A stretch of 64,000 nucleotides of DNA, taken from assembly GCF_042140125.1 (NCBI RefSeq), contig NZ_CP159473.1; one strand, 5' to 3'. Positions 42,907 through 51,626 of this stretch are shown here, piece by piece. How positions within the stretch are numbered: position 1 is the stretch's first letter; each line of letters starts with the position of its first letter. The DNA comes from Rhodophyticola sp017644125. Lineage in GTDB: Bacteria; Pseudomonadota; Alphaproteobacteria; Rhodobacterales; Rhodobacteraceae. Below the pieces are notes generated by a model that made no database searches, was not told the origin of the DNA, and saw only the letters and a program-made list of their open reading frames with translations. A program made the position numbers and the translations under genes.

Positions 42907-44109
42907 TCATTCGTCTGCCTGGGGCTCGTCGCTCAGAACCAGGGCGGCCACTTCGGCCAGATCCGGGTCGGTCGTGGCGTCGGCCATCACATAGGCCTCG
43001 GAGATCGCATCGGCGGAAAGGACCACGTCGCGCGCCACGGAGGTTCCGGGACCCGCAGGGCCCATGGTGACGCCGTTCACCGCGAAATAGAGCGAGCCGG
43101 AATTGCCCGCGCGCAAGGTCGGCGGCACTTCCGAGGCGGGCAGCACATAGCTGTCGCCCGCGTTCAGCGTGCCTTCGTAGATCACCGTGCCGGAAGCGGA
43201 TGTGACGCGCACCCAGGAGGGGCGGACGGCAAACAGCATCACCTCGTCCCCGGTGCGTTCGGTCACCTGCACCTGACTGCCCGTGGGCGGGGTGTCGGCA
43301 AGGGGCAGCGGATCGCCGGTCAGACGGTGCACCGCCGGCGCCAGCGCCCCGACCTCGTCGGGGTCGAGCGTGGCAAGCGGCTGGTCGCGCGGGGTCATCA
43401 CCGGCACATCCAGCGCCTGAGGGCGGTAAAGCCGGTCGAGCGCATCGGCGGCGGGAACGGCGGTGGCCACATCATCGGGCAGGTCGGCGCCGAAATTGCC
43501 ATCGACCGCGCCGCCGAGCGGCGCCAGCGTGGCCAGCGTATCGGGAGCCTGTTCGACGGGCGCGAATTGCAGGCGCTGAATGTCGTTCAGCACCGCCCAG
43601 GCGCCGTAGCCGATGCCGACGACCAGCGCGATCAGCACCAGCGCCGAGCCCATCGCACCGGGCTCCACCTTCGAGAATACGCTTTCGCGCTCCGGCGCGA
43701 AGGAGACCCGCGCGGCCCTGATCACGTCATTGGGATCGACACGCCCCGGCGCTTCGGCCAGCGAACGCTTGGCAAGCCCGGCCTGACGGGCGGAAAACCC
43801 GTGCACGCCGGAAAACCCGCTTTCCCTGCAGAATCTCTCGAAGGTCCATTCGGGATCAAGACCCAGATAACGGGCATAGGAGCGCACGTATCCGGCGATG
43901 AAACCCTGCGAGGAGAAGACGGAGAGATCGGCGTTTTCGATGGCCGCGATATAGGCGGCCTTGATCTTCAGTTCACGCTCGACATCAAGGAGCGATTTGC
44001 CGAGCGTCGCGCGCTCGCCGCGCATCAGATCGCCCAAGGGCACGTCGAGAGCTGCGAACTCCTCGAACGGTACACCCGGCACCTGATGTTCTACCCTGTC
44101 ATGGCCCAT
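42907..44109 (-). CDS. RodZ-like helix-turn-helix membrane protein (DUF4115)
   Basis: A protein of about 400 residues. N-terminal HTH of the Xre/RodZ type (TLGKSLLDVERELKIKAAY, then AIENAD and FIAGYVRSYARYLGLDP), a basic juxtamembrane stretch, one transmembrane helix (ALVLIALVVGIGYG, about residues 155-174 from this start) and a C-terminal periplasmic DUF4115 domain (VQVTERTGDEVMLFAVRPSWVRV). RodZ links MreB filaments to the cell-wall elongation machinery. The start is uncertain: 44214 is also open, but the family normally begins close to the HTH. Confidence 0.8.
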   Translation of the reverse strand: MGHDRVEHQVPGVPFEEFAALDVPLGDLMRGERATLGKSLLDVERELKIKAAYIAAIENADLSVFSSQGFIAGYVRSYARYLGLDPEWTFERFCRESGFSGVHGFSARQAGLAKRSLAEAPGRVDPNDVIRAARVSFAPERESVFSKVEPGAMGSALVLIALVVGIGYGAWAVLNDIQRLQFAPVEQAPDTLATLAPLGGAVDGNFGADLPDDVATAVPAADALDRLYRPQALDVPVMTPRDQPLATLDPDEVGALAPAVHRLTGDPLPLADTPPTGSQVQVTERTGDEVMLFAVRPSWVRVTSASGTVIYEGTLNAGDSYVLPASEVPPTLRAGNSGSLYFAVNGVTMGPAGPGTSVARDVVLSADAISEAYVMADATTDPDLAEVAALVLSDEPQADE

Positions 44110-44199
44110 ACCGGCCCTGCCCCGCGCTTTTATCCGGACCCTTTTCCACCAATCGGCGGATCGGGCCCGCATTGTTGGTTCGGCGTCGTCATCCCCGAA

Positions 44200-44221
44200 C
44201 GGGTGATTCCCCAATCACCCG
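44200..44221 (-). terminator. Stem-loop downstream of hemA
   Basis: Perfect 9-bp arms around CCCC (CGGGTGATT / AATCACCCG), 54 bases past the hemA stop on the minus strand and upstream of the RodZ-like gene. Without a T-run it may be a weak or read-through terminator or an mRNA stabiliser. Confidence 0.45.
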
Positions 44222-44275
44222 CGTTTGAAACACCTTATCACAAAGGGAGAAGCCTGTGCACCAGCAGAAAAAGGC

Positions 44276-45499
44276 TCAGGCGCTCAACTCGGCACGATTC
44301 AGCGCACAATGGCTCCAGAGCCCGTCCATGGCGCGCACCAGCCCGTCGAGCATTTTCGGATCATGAACCGGCGAAGGCGTGAACCGCAGCCGCTCGGTGC
44401 CGCGCGGCACGGTCGGGTAGTTGATCGGCTGCACGTAGATCCCGTAATCGGCCAGAAGCATGTCGGAGATCTTCTTGGTATGGACCGGGTCGCCCACGAT
44501 CACCGGCACGATATGGGAGCCGTGATCGATGATCGGCAGGCCCATCGCCTTCAGGCGCATCTTCAGCACCCTGGCGCGTTCCTGTTGCAGATCGCGGCGG
44601 GTCTGGTCGGTCTTCAGATGCCGTACGGAGGCGGCGGCCCCGGCGGCTATGGCCGGCGGGATCGACGTGGTGAAGATGAAGCCCGGCGCATAGGACCTTA
44701 TGGCGTCGCACATTTTTGCGCTTGCGGCGATATAGCCGCCCATCACGCCATAGGCCTTGCCCAGCGTGCCGTTGATGATGTCGATCCGGTCCATCAGACC
44801 GTCACGCTCCGCCACGCCCGCGCCCCGCGGTCCGTACATGCCCACGGCATGCACCTCGTCGATATAGGTCAGCGCGCCGAATTCGTCGGCGAGATCGCAG
44901 ACCTGCTCGATCGGGCCGAAATCGCCATCCATGGAATAGATCGATTCGAAGGCGATCAGTTTCGGCGCGTTCGGGTCGTCGGCGGCCATCAGCTCGCGCA
45001 GGTGGTCCATGTCGTTATGGCGGAAGATGCGCTTGGCGCCGCCATTGCGACGGACCCCTTCGATCATCGAGGCGTGGTTCAGCGCATCGGAATAGATGAT
45101 GAGGCCCGGAAACAGCTTGGGCAGCGTGCTCAGCGTCGCGTCATTCGCGATATAGGCGGAGGTGAAGACAAGGGCGGCCTCCTTGGCGTGCAGATCCGCA
45201 AGCTCGGCCTCCAGCGCCTTGTGATAGACTGTTGTGCCCGAGATGTTGCGCGTGCCGCCCGAACCCGCGCCGGTGGCCTCCAGCGCCTCTTTCATCGCGT
45301 CGAGCACGACCGGGTGCTGGCCCATGCCCAGATAGTCGTTGCCGCACCAGACGGTGATCTCCTGCGTGGAGCCGTCGGGCCGGGTCCAGACCGCGTGGGG
45401 GAACTGACCGCGCCGCCGCTCGATATCGATGAAGGTCCGATACCGCCCTTCGTCATGCAGACGGTTCAGGGCTGTATCAAGCGCGCTGTCGTAGTTCAC
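44276..45499 (-). CDS. hemA: 5-aminolevulinate synthase
   Basis: Condenses glycine and succinyl-CoA to 5-aminolevulinate, first step of heme (and, where present, bacteriochlorophyll) synthesis in alphaproteobacteria. The 407-residue PLP enzyme has GAGSGGTRNISGTT at 78-90, YIDEVHAVG at 212-220 and the PLP-binding Lys248 in NGTLGKAYG, the same residue number as in R. capsulatus HemA. A perfect FnrL-type box lies 170 bases upstream (45669-45682), matching the known oxygen control of hemA in Rhodobacter. Confidence 0.97.
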   Translation of the reverse strand: MNYDSALDTALNRLHDEGRYRTFIDIERRRGQFPHAVWTRPDGSTQEITVWCGNDYLGMGQHPVVLDAMKEALEATGAGSGGTRNISGTTVYHKALEAELADLHAKEAALVFTSAYIANDATLSTLPKLFPGLIIYSDALNHASMIEGVRRNGGAKRIFRHNDMDHLRELMAADDPNAPKLIAFESIYSMDGDFGPIEQVCDLADEFGALTYIDEVHAVGMYGPRGAGVAERDGLMDRIDIINGTLGKAYGVMGGYIAASAKMCDAIRSYAPGFIFTTSIPPAIAAGAAASVRHLKTDQTRRDLQQERARVLKMRLKAMGLPIIDHGSHIVPVIVGDPVHTKKISDMLLADYGIYVQPINYPTVPRGTERLRFTPSPVHDPKMLDGLVRAMDGLWSHCALNRAELSA

Positions 45500-45668
45500 T
45501 GGCTGTCTCCCTTCCGGGTGGGCTCCGGACTGTCATCCGGGACCTGACCCAAAGACGCTGGCTGTCTCTTCCCGCCGCCCCCGAGCGAACGGCCATCTCT
45601 CTCTTCTGCCGCTGACTTATGGCGGCGGGGCTGTCTTGGCCAAGTTACAAATTGCCGCGCTGTGTACT

Positions 45669-45682
45669 TTGACATGTGTCAA
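45669..45682. promoter_or_regulatory. FnrL/Fnr box upstream of hemA
   Basis: TTGACATGTGTCAA fits TTGAY-N4-RTCAA exactly and is symmetric in its arms. It sits between hemA and the upstream gene, so hemA is the probable target. Confidence 0.75.
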
Positions 45683-45703
45683 GCAAGCGGCGGAAACCTC
45701 TCG

Positions 45704-46282
45704 TTAATCGGCGATGACGGCACGGCAATCCGCCTGCCCGCAGGCGGCATTCGCGGATGTCTCTGTATCGCCTATCCCCCAGGCGCCGGTGGCCGGCGAT
45801 ATCGCGAAGACCTTGGGCCGGTCGGCGCGCCGGTAATCGCCGCGCAGGACCGCGCTGGCCGATGCGCTGAGCTGCAGGGCCGCGCCCGGCTCCCAGCCGC
45901 GCGGACGCACGACCAGAACCACCACACAGTCCGCGCCCTCCTCCCGGCCGGCCTCGCACTGGGCCAATGCGGCGGCCCGCGCCGCAGCCTCGTCATGGTA
46001 GTTTCCGACGGCGGCGGTCGTGACCGGGTTGGCCAGCCCCGCATCGGGTGCAATCGCCAGAGCGCCGTAATAGAGCATATCCGGCAGCAGCCCCTCGTCG
46101 ATCGCCCCGCCCAGCAGCGCGATTTCGGCCGCGTTCAGGCTTTCATGGGGGATGACCACGCCCTCGGCCTGGCCGCGGGGCGAAAACAGCATTCGCTGCG
46201 CCTCCCGGCCGGTCGGCAGACTTTGGGCCAGAACCGGCAGGCCCAGGGCCGCAATCGCAACTGCTCCGATAATGGCGCGCAT
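45704..46282 (-). CDS. Secreted protein of unknown function upstream of hemA
   Basis: A 192-residue exported protein: signal peptide MRAIIGAVAIAALGLPVLAQ, then about 170 residues with two repeated-looking Ala-rich helices (NYHDEAAARAAALAQCEAGREEG) and a VVVLVVRPRGWEPG strand. A four-Cys pattern (QCE, DCV, ACGQADC) suggests disulfides. The central part resembles DUF4189-type periplasmic proteins. It is co-oriented with hemA, 204 bases upstream, with the FnrL box between. I do not recognise a specific function. Confidence 0.7.
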   Translation of the reverse strand: MRAIIGAVAIAALGLPVLAQSLPTGREAQRMLFSPRGQAEGVVIPHESLNAAEIALLGGAIDEGLLPDMLYYGALAIAPDAGLANPVTTAAVGNYHDEAAARAAALAQCEAGREEGADCVVVLVVRPRGWEPGAALQLSASASAVLRGDYRRADRPKVFAISPATGAWGIGDTETSANAACGQADCRAVIAD

Positions 46283-46461
46283 GTCTCCGCTCCTCTTGCT
46301 GCGTTCCAAACTCTCCGCCGGTGGCGTTCCGGCCCCTCCGCCCGGCGCGTGGGCCGGTGTCGCGCGATGTAGCGGATCGGCCCGGCTCCGGCAACCGCTG
46401 GACACCGCGCGGGAGCGGCGTAATGTTCGGCGAAACCGCCTGACCCGAAGGAAACACACCC

Positions 46462-47835
46462 ATGTCCCTTGATGCCGTTCTTGCCCGAATCGACGCCGAT
46501 CTGGATGCCGCCACCGGCCGTCTGATGGAATTGCTGCGCATTCCATCGATTTCCACCGATCCGGCCTTCAAGGCGGATTGCAGCAAGGCCGCCGACTGGC
46601 TGGTGAACGAGCTGACCGAGCTTGGCTTCGACGCGTCGGCGCGGCCCACGCCCGGCCATCCGATGGTTGTGGCCCATGGCGACGGGGATGGCCCGCATGT
46701 CCTGTTCTACGGGCATTACGACGTGCAGCCGGTGGACCCGCTGGATCTGTGGCATCGCGATCCGTTCGATCCGGCGATCGAGGAGACGCCCAAGGGCAAG
46801 GTCATTCGCGGACGCGGTGCGGCCGACGACAAGGGCCAGTTGATGACCTTCGTGGAGGCCTGCCGCGCCTGGAAGGCGGAAACCGGCACCCTGCCCGCCC
46901 GGGTGACGATCTTCTTCGAAGGGGAGGAGGAAAGCGGGTCGCCCTCGCTGATCCCGTTTCTGGAGGAAAACGCCGACGAGCTGCGCGCCGATATCGCGCT
47001 GATCTGCGACACCGGGCTGTTCGACCCCGAAACGCCGGCAATCGTCACGCAGTTGCGCGGGCTTCTGGGGGAGGAGATCCGCGTCACCGGCCCGTCGCTC
47101 GACCTGCATTCGGGGATGTATGGCGGGATCGCGATGAACCCGATCCGGGCGCTGACCAGAGTTCTGGCCGGGCTGCATGACGGCAACGGCGTCATTCAGG
47201 TGCCGGGCTTCTACGACGATGTGGCCGAGCTGTCGCCCGGGCTGAAGGCGCAATGGGACGCGCTCGGCTTCGACGAGGCGCGGTTTCTGGGCGATGTCGG
47301 ATTGTCCGAGAAAGCGGGCGAAACCGGGCGTTCGGGCCTTGAGATGGTCTGGTCCCGGCCCACGGCGGAGATCAACGGGATCTGGGGCGGCTATACGGGC
47401 GCGGGGTTCAAGACCGTCCTGCCATCGGAGGCACACGCCAAGGTCAGTTTCCGGCTGGTGAGCGGTCAGGATCCGCTGAAGCTGCGCGAGAGTTTCCGGG
47501 CCTGGGTGCGAGACCGGCTGCCAGCCGATTGCGAGGTGAGCTTCGTCGATCACGGCGCCTCCCCCGCCGGCCACATGGATACCGGCCACCCCGCCTTCGA
47601 GGTTGCGCGGGCGGCGCTGTCGGCGGAATGGCCGAAACCGGCGGCCTTCATCGGCTGCGGCGGCTCGATCCCGGTGGCGGGGTATTTCAAGAGCCATCTG
47701 GGCATGGACGCGTTGCTGGCCGGGTTCGGCAATGATGACGACGCCGTGCATTCGCCGAACGAGAAGTACAATCTGAGCAGCTTCCATCGCGGCATCCGGG
47801 CCTGGGCGCGGGTGCTGGGCGGCCTCGCCACCTGA
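46462..47835 (+). CDS. M20-family dipeptidase
   Basis: A 457-residue zinc metallopeptidase. VLFYGHYDVQPVDP carries the first His/Asp ligands, GRGAADDKGQ the bridging Asp, FFEGEEESGSP the catalytic Glu pair, and the C-terminal HSPNEKYN the last His. The dimerisation domain insertion is present (LDLHSGMYGGIAMNP). Members hydrolyse dipeptides (carnosinase/CNDP-like). No signal peptide; probably cytoplasmic peptide recycling. It stands alone between convergent neighbours. Confidence 0.92.
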   Translation: MSLDAVLARIDADLDAATGRLMELLRIPSISTDPAFKADCSKAADWLVNELTELGFDASARPTPGHPMVVAHGDGDGPHVLFYGHYDVQPVDPLDLWHRDPFDPAIEETPKGKVIRGRGAADDKGQLMTFVEACRAWKAETGTLPARVTIFFEGEEESGSPSLIPFLEENADELRADIALICDTGLFDPETPAIVTQLRGLLGEEIRVTGPSLDLHSGMYGGIAMNPIRALTRVLAGLHDGNGVIQVPGFYDDVAELSPGLKAQWDALGFDEARFLGDVGLSEKAGETGRSGLEMVWSRPTAEINGIWGGYTGAGFKTVLPSEAHAKVSFRLVSGQDPLKLRESFRAWVRDRLPADCEVSFVDHGASPAGHMDTGHPAFEVARAALSAEWPKPAAFIGCGGSIPVAGYFKSHLGMDALLAGFGNDDDAVHSPNEKYNLSSFHRGIRAWARVLGGLAT

Positions 47836-47933
47836 ACGCGGCACCCATGCGGCTGGCGGCGGGTGCCGCCAGAGGGAAGAGATACTTGGCAGGCGGGGCG
47901 CGGCGGTTTCCGCCATGCCCCGCGCGGTCGTGG

Positions 47934-49290
47934 TCAGGCCGGGTTCGTCAGCCGGGCCGGGCCGCGCCAGAACCGCGCCATCATCAGCGCGCCTGCAAAG
48001 GCCAGCCCCACGACGAGACCGAGCCAGATCCCCACACCACCCATGCCGACGAGGAACCCGAACAGGTAGCTGCAGGGGATGCCGATCAGCCAGTAGCTGA
48101 AGACCGCGTAAAGCATCGGCAGGCGCGTATCCTGCACCCCGCGCAGAAGGCCGAGCGCCATGATCTGGGCCGCATCGGCCAGCTGGAACAGGGTCGCCAC
48201 CGCCAGCAGCCCCGAGCCGATGGCGATGATCTGCGGCCTGAGCGGATCGGCGGGATCGACGAAGACCGACATCAGCGGTTCCGGCAGGGCGAGGAACAGC
48301 ACGATGGTCAGCGCGACCATGATCGCCGAGAGGGTCAGCGCGGCGATGGCCACATGGCGCAGGGCGGAGACGTCGCTGCGCCCCCAGGCATGGCCGGCGC
48401 GCACCGTTGCCGCCGAGCTGAGCCCCACATGCACCATGAAGGTGACCGACACGATCTGGAGCGCCACCCCGTGAGCGGCCAGTTCCAGCGTGCCGATCCA
48501 GCCCATCATGATCATGGTGGCAATGAACAGCCCGCCTTCGGACAGCAGCGTCAGCGCGATGGGCCAGCCAAGGCGGAAGACCTGGCCGAACGCCTCCCAG
48601 TCGGGGCGCCAGAGCCGGGCAAAGAGATCGTATTCGGCCACGCCACGCGCGCGGGCCGCGTAGACGGCGATAATGATCATCATCACCGCACTGGTGCCCA
48701 GCGACGCGATGGCCGCGCCCTGCAGGCCCAGTTCGGGCGCGCCCAGGTTACCGAAGATCAGCACCCAGTTCAGCGCCACGTTCATGGCCACGCCCGCCAG
48801 CGTGGACCAGAGTACGACCTTGGTATGTTCCAGCGCCGACAGGTGGCTGCGCAGCACCAGAAACATCACCGCGAAGCCGATCGCGCCGCCCGCGATGCGC
48901 AGATAGGATTGCGTGTCGACGGCGACCTGCGGCTCCTGCCCGAGGGCCAGCAGAAGCGGCCCGGAAAACCAGAACACCGGCAGGGTGGCCAGACTGAAAA
49001 GCACCGCGATCCAGAGACCCATGCGGGTCACCCGGCGGACCTGCGTCTTGTCGTCATTGGCGACGGCGGCGGCCACCATCGGCATCACCGCAAGCGCGAA
49101 GCCCAGACCGACGACCAGAACGATATGGAAATAGGACGCGCCGAGCGCCACGGCGGCCAGTTCGGGCACACCGTACCAGCCGACCATGATCGTATCGGTC
49201 AGCCCGATGGATATCTGGGCCAGCTGGCCCGCCAATGAGCGGCAGGCCAAGCGTGAGCGTGGCGCGCATATGGGTGCGGAACGGAGACAT
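47934..49290 (-). pseudogene. MATE-family multidrug efflux transporter, interrupted by a 1-bp insertion
   Basis: About 450 codons encode a NorM/DinF-like MATE antiporter with twelve helices. The first 21 residues (MSPFRTHMRATLTLGLPLIGG, 49290-49228) are in one frame; the remainder (QLAQISIGLTDTIMVGWYG onward) continues in another. One extra G/C in the CCC run at 49228-49230 restores the normal MATE start when removed. As written, the gene would need an alternative start at 49328 with an unrelated N-terminus (SSCLRSAPICAPRSRLACRS). This is either a real frameshift inactivation or a sequencing error in a homopolymer. Confidence 0.8.
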
Positions 49291-49340
49291 GACGATCCGG
49301 GCTTATCCGGGGTTGGCGGGCTTGCCAAGATGCGCGTTGG

Positions 49341-50240
49341 CTAAATCGCGCCCAGCGCCAGACGGCCCGCCAGAAGCGCGATGACGATGCCGGCCCCAAG
49401 CTCGATCATCGGCTGCACGCGGGCGATGGCCGCGCTGCCCGGCAGGCTGGCCAGCGCGCCCTCCCGCAGGGTCACGGCGGCGATGGCCACGGCCACAGTC
49501 ACGCTTGCGGTGCCAAGCCCCATGGCCAGTGCACCGGCGATGCCGGTGGCGAAGATGCCCATCTGCGCGGTGAGGATCAGGACGAACAGCGCGCCGGTGC
49601 AGGGCCGGACCGCCACCGCGCCCACCAGCATGGCCGTATCGCGCCAGCCGGTGGCGCGCTCCAGATCCGCGGGCGCGGGCGCATGGGTATGCCCGCAGGT
49701 CGTGCAGAGACCATCGGGCCCGTTGGCATGGGCATGGGCGTGGGCATGCCCGCCACCCAGCGCGCGGGCCCCGCGCCAGGCCAGCCACAGCCCCACAAGG
49801 GCCACCAGCGCGAAGCTGAGCGGCGCGAAGCTGTCTTCGGCAAGGCCGGTCATCCGCTCCCGGCTCCACCCCAGAACCCAGAGCCCCGCCGCGACAAGCA
49901 GAATGGCGGTCAGGGCCTGTGCAAGGCTCGACAGAAGCGCGATGCCCGACAGACGCCAGGGCCCCACCCGCCGCGCCGCGCCATAGCCGCCGATCAGGAT
50001 CTTGCCGTGGCCGGGCCCTGCGGCATGAAAGAACCCGTAGGCGAAACAGAGCGCTGCAAAGGCGGCCATTGCGCCGGGGTCGCCCGCGCGGAGCGCGCGG
50101 AGCGCCCGGGCCAGCGCGTTCTGCGTGTCGCGCTGCTCCTCCATGGCCCAGCGCAGAAGCATGTCGTCGGCCCCGGTCAGAACCAGCGCCGCCAGCCCGA
50201 GGGCCAGAAGACCGGCGAGCAGGATCAGGGCGCGGCGCAT
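49341..50240 (-). CDS. NicO/RcnA-type nickel-cobalt transporter
   Basis: A 299-residue polytopic membrane protein of the nickel/cobalt transporter family. The signature HAAGPGHGK at 72-80 follows the first helices, and a cytoplasmic His/Cys-rich loop (GGHAHAHAHANG and CTTCGHTH, residues 163-186) is a likely metal sensor or buffer. It overlaps the upstream DUF1007 gene by 16 bases, a known pairing for metal (Ni/Co, possibly Zn) transport in Rhodobacteraceae. Direction of transport is not determined by sequence. Confidence 0.85.
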   Translation of the reverse strand: MRRALILLAGLLALGLAALVLTGADDMLLRWAMEEQRDTQNALARALRALRAGDPGAMAAFAALCFAYGFFHAAGPGHGKILIGGYGAARRVGPWRLSGIALLSSLAQALTAILLVAAGLWVLGWSRERMTGLAEDSFAPLSFALVALVGLWLAWRGARALGGGHAHAHAHANGPDGLCTTCGHTHAPAPADLERATGWRDTAMLVGAVAVRPCTGALFVLILTAQMGIFATGIAGALAMGLGTASVTVAVAIAAVTLREGALASLPGSAAIARVQPMIELGAGIVIALLAGRLALGAI

Positions 50241-50887
50241 GTCACCACCACCCGATCGGCAAAGACCGCGCCCACGGCGGGAAAATTGTCTTCGGCGGAG
50301 ACCGCGCCGCCGATCCGCTCGATCTCGGCCTGAAGCGTGGCATAGGCGGCATCCAGATCGGCGCGCACCAGCCGGGGGGTGCAGCCGTCGCGCCCCGAGA
50401 TCGCCATCGGCAGCGTCATCTCGAAGGCGATATAGAATTCGGGATCGTAGATCGCGGCTTCCAGCGGCAGGGCGGCGGAGGCAGGGCCGGTGACGGGGCG
50501 CCGATGGGTGGTTTCCAGATGCCCGTCCGTCAGGGTCAGGCTGACCGGTTCGGGCGCGCCGATATCCAGCACGGCACCATCCGCCGAGAGGGTCAGCCCC
50601 CCCTCGAACCCTGCGCCCCAGTTGAGGTCGAAGCCAAGGGTTCGGGCAATTTCGTCTTCGGTGAGAACGCCGTCGAAATCCGGGTCCAGCCCATAGTCCT
50701 GAAGGATCAGAAGCGAGTAAAGCTCGTCATAGCGCCATGTCACCCGCACCTCCACAAGGCTGCCGCTGTCATCATGGATCAGGTCGAGCCCCGCATCGAT
50801 GAAGATATGCGGATGCGCGCCCGCCAGCGTGGGGGCCGATGCCAGGAAGGCCGACAGGGCGAGAGGGCGCAGAAACGATCGCGTCAT
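50225..50887 (-). CDS. DUF1007-family periplasmic protein, partner of NicO
   Basis: A 220-residue exported protein: signal peptide MTRSFLRPLALSAFLASAPTLAGA, then mature HPHIFIDAGLDL, the typical DUF1007 N-terminus with two His residues next to the cleavage site (a metal site candidate). The body is beta-rich (VEVRVTWRYDELYSLLILQDYG). The 3' end overlaps the NicO gene, so the pair is translationally coupled and probably acts together in metal uptake or export. Start set by the signal peptide. Confidence 0.82.
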   Translation of the reverse strand: MTRSFLRPLALSAFLASAPTLAGAHPHIFIDAGLDLIHDDSGSLVEVRVTWRYDELYSLLILQDYGLDPDFDGVLTEDEIARTLGFDLNWGAGFEGGLTLSADGAVLDIGAPEPVSLTLTDGHLETTHRRPVTGPASAALPLEAAIYDPEFYIAFEMTLPMAISGRDGCTPRLVRADLDAAYATLQAEIERIGGAVSAEDNFPAVGAVFADRVVVTCAAP

Positions 50888-51017
50888 GAGCGCGATATAG
50901 GACCCTTCGGCGGCCCGCCGCAACCGCCCGAACCCCACGCCGGCAGACACCTGCCCAAGCCATTGTTTCGCAAAACCTGGTTCATTGTTGTGGCGCTGAT
51001 CCACAATCGGCCACAAT

Positions 51018-51043
51018 TATGCCCACATTTTGGGGCATATAAT
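51018..51043 (+). promoter_or_regulatory. Strong -10 with inverted and direct repeats upstream of the pilin-like gene
   Basis: A consensus TATAAT (51038-51043) lies 34 bases before the pilin-like start. It overlaps an inverted repeat TATGCCC (51018-51024)/GGGCATA (51033-51039). Upstream are repeats of CCACAAT at 51001 and 51011 and a CCACATT at 51023, spaced 10-12 bases. No good -35 is present, suggesting activator-dependent control. Confidence 0.6.
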
Positions 51044-51077
51044 GTCTTTGACTTGGATGTGGTGAGGTTGATGAAAA

Positions 51078-51533
51078 ATGTCTGAATATTTTAGACAGTT
51101 TCTCCGCGATGAAAGCGGCGCCATCACTGTGGACTGGGTTGTGTTGTCCGCTGCGGCCGTCTCGATGGCGATTGCGGCAACCGATGTTCTGGAAGGCAGT
51201 ATCGGCGAGCTTGCGTCGGATCTTGAGGCTCAGCTGCGGACGCAGCAGATATCGGATTCCTTCGTCCAGTTCACGTCTGCCCATTTCGAGCCGTTCTATC
51301 AGCAAGACACATTGACCGTCGCGCAGGCGGAGCAGTTGTTCACCAACGCCAACGAGATGACCAATGCGGCCATTCTGACCGCGCTGGAAAGCGTCATCTC
51401 GGCGATGAACGCCGGCACCCTGACAGATGCGCAGATGGCCGAACTGGTCGCGGTGGCTTCGGTGGCCTACCAGCGGAACATTGTCGATGATGCGGTCATC
51501 GAGCAGTTCTTCAGCGACATCCATACCGTCTGA
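51078..51533 (+). CDS. Flp/type IVb pilin-like small protein
   Basis: A 151-residue protein. MSEYFRQFLRDESG is a short positively and negatively charged leader ending in Gly14, followed by a hydrophobic helix AITVDWVVLSAAAVSMAIAA. This matches the class III prepilin cleavage pattern (G^xxxxE), except that +5 is Asp19 and +6 is Trp20 rather than Glu and Tyr. The remaining 100 residues are an Ala/Glu-rich helical domain, longer than true Flp pilins (about 55-65). No tad/cpa genes are adjacent. Possibly a minor pseudopilin; function unknown. Confidence 0.6.
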   Translation: MSEYFRQFLRDESGAITVDWVVLSAAAVSMAIAATDVLEGSIGELASDLEAQLRTQQISDSFVQFTSAHFEPFYQQDTLTVAQAEQLFTNANEMTNAAILTALESVISAMNAGTLTDAQMAELVAVASVAYQRNIVDDAVIEQFFSDIHTV

Positions 51534-51626
51534 CGCCCAGCACACCGCCATGGCCCTGATTTTCCACCGGAACTAGCGGCGGTTCTTCTGCGGCAGGCCC
51601 TGTCTTCAGCGCTGCCGCCCCCGCAA

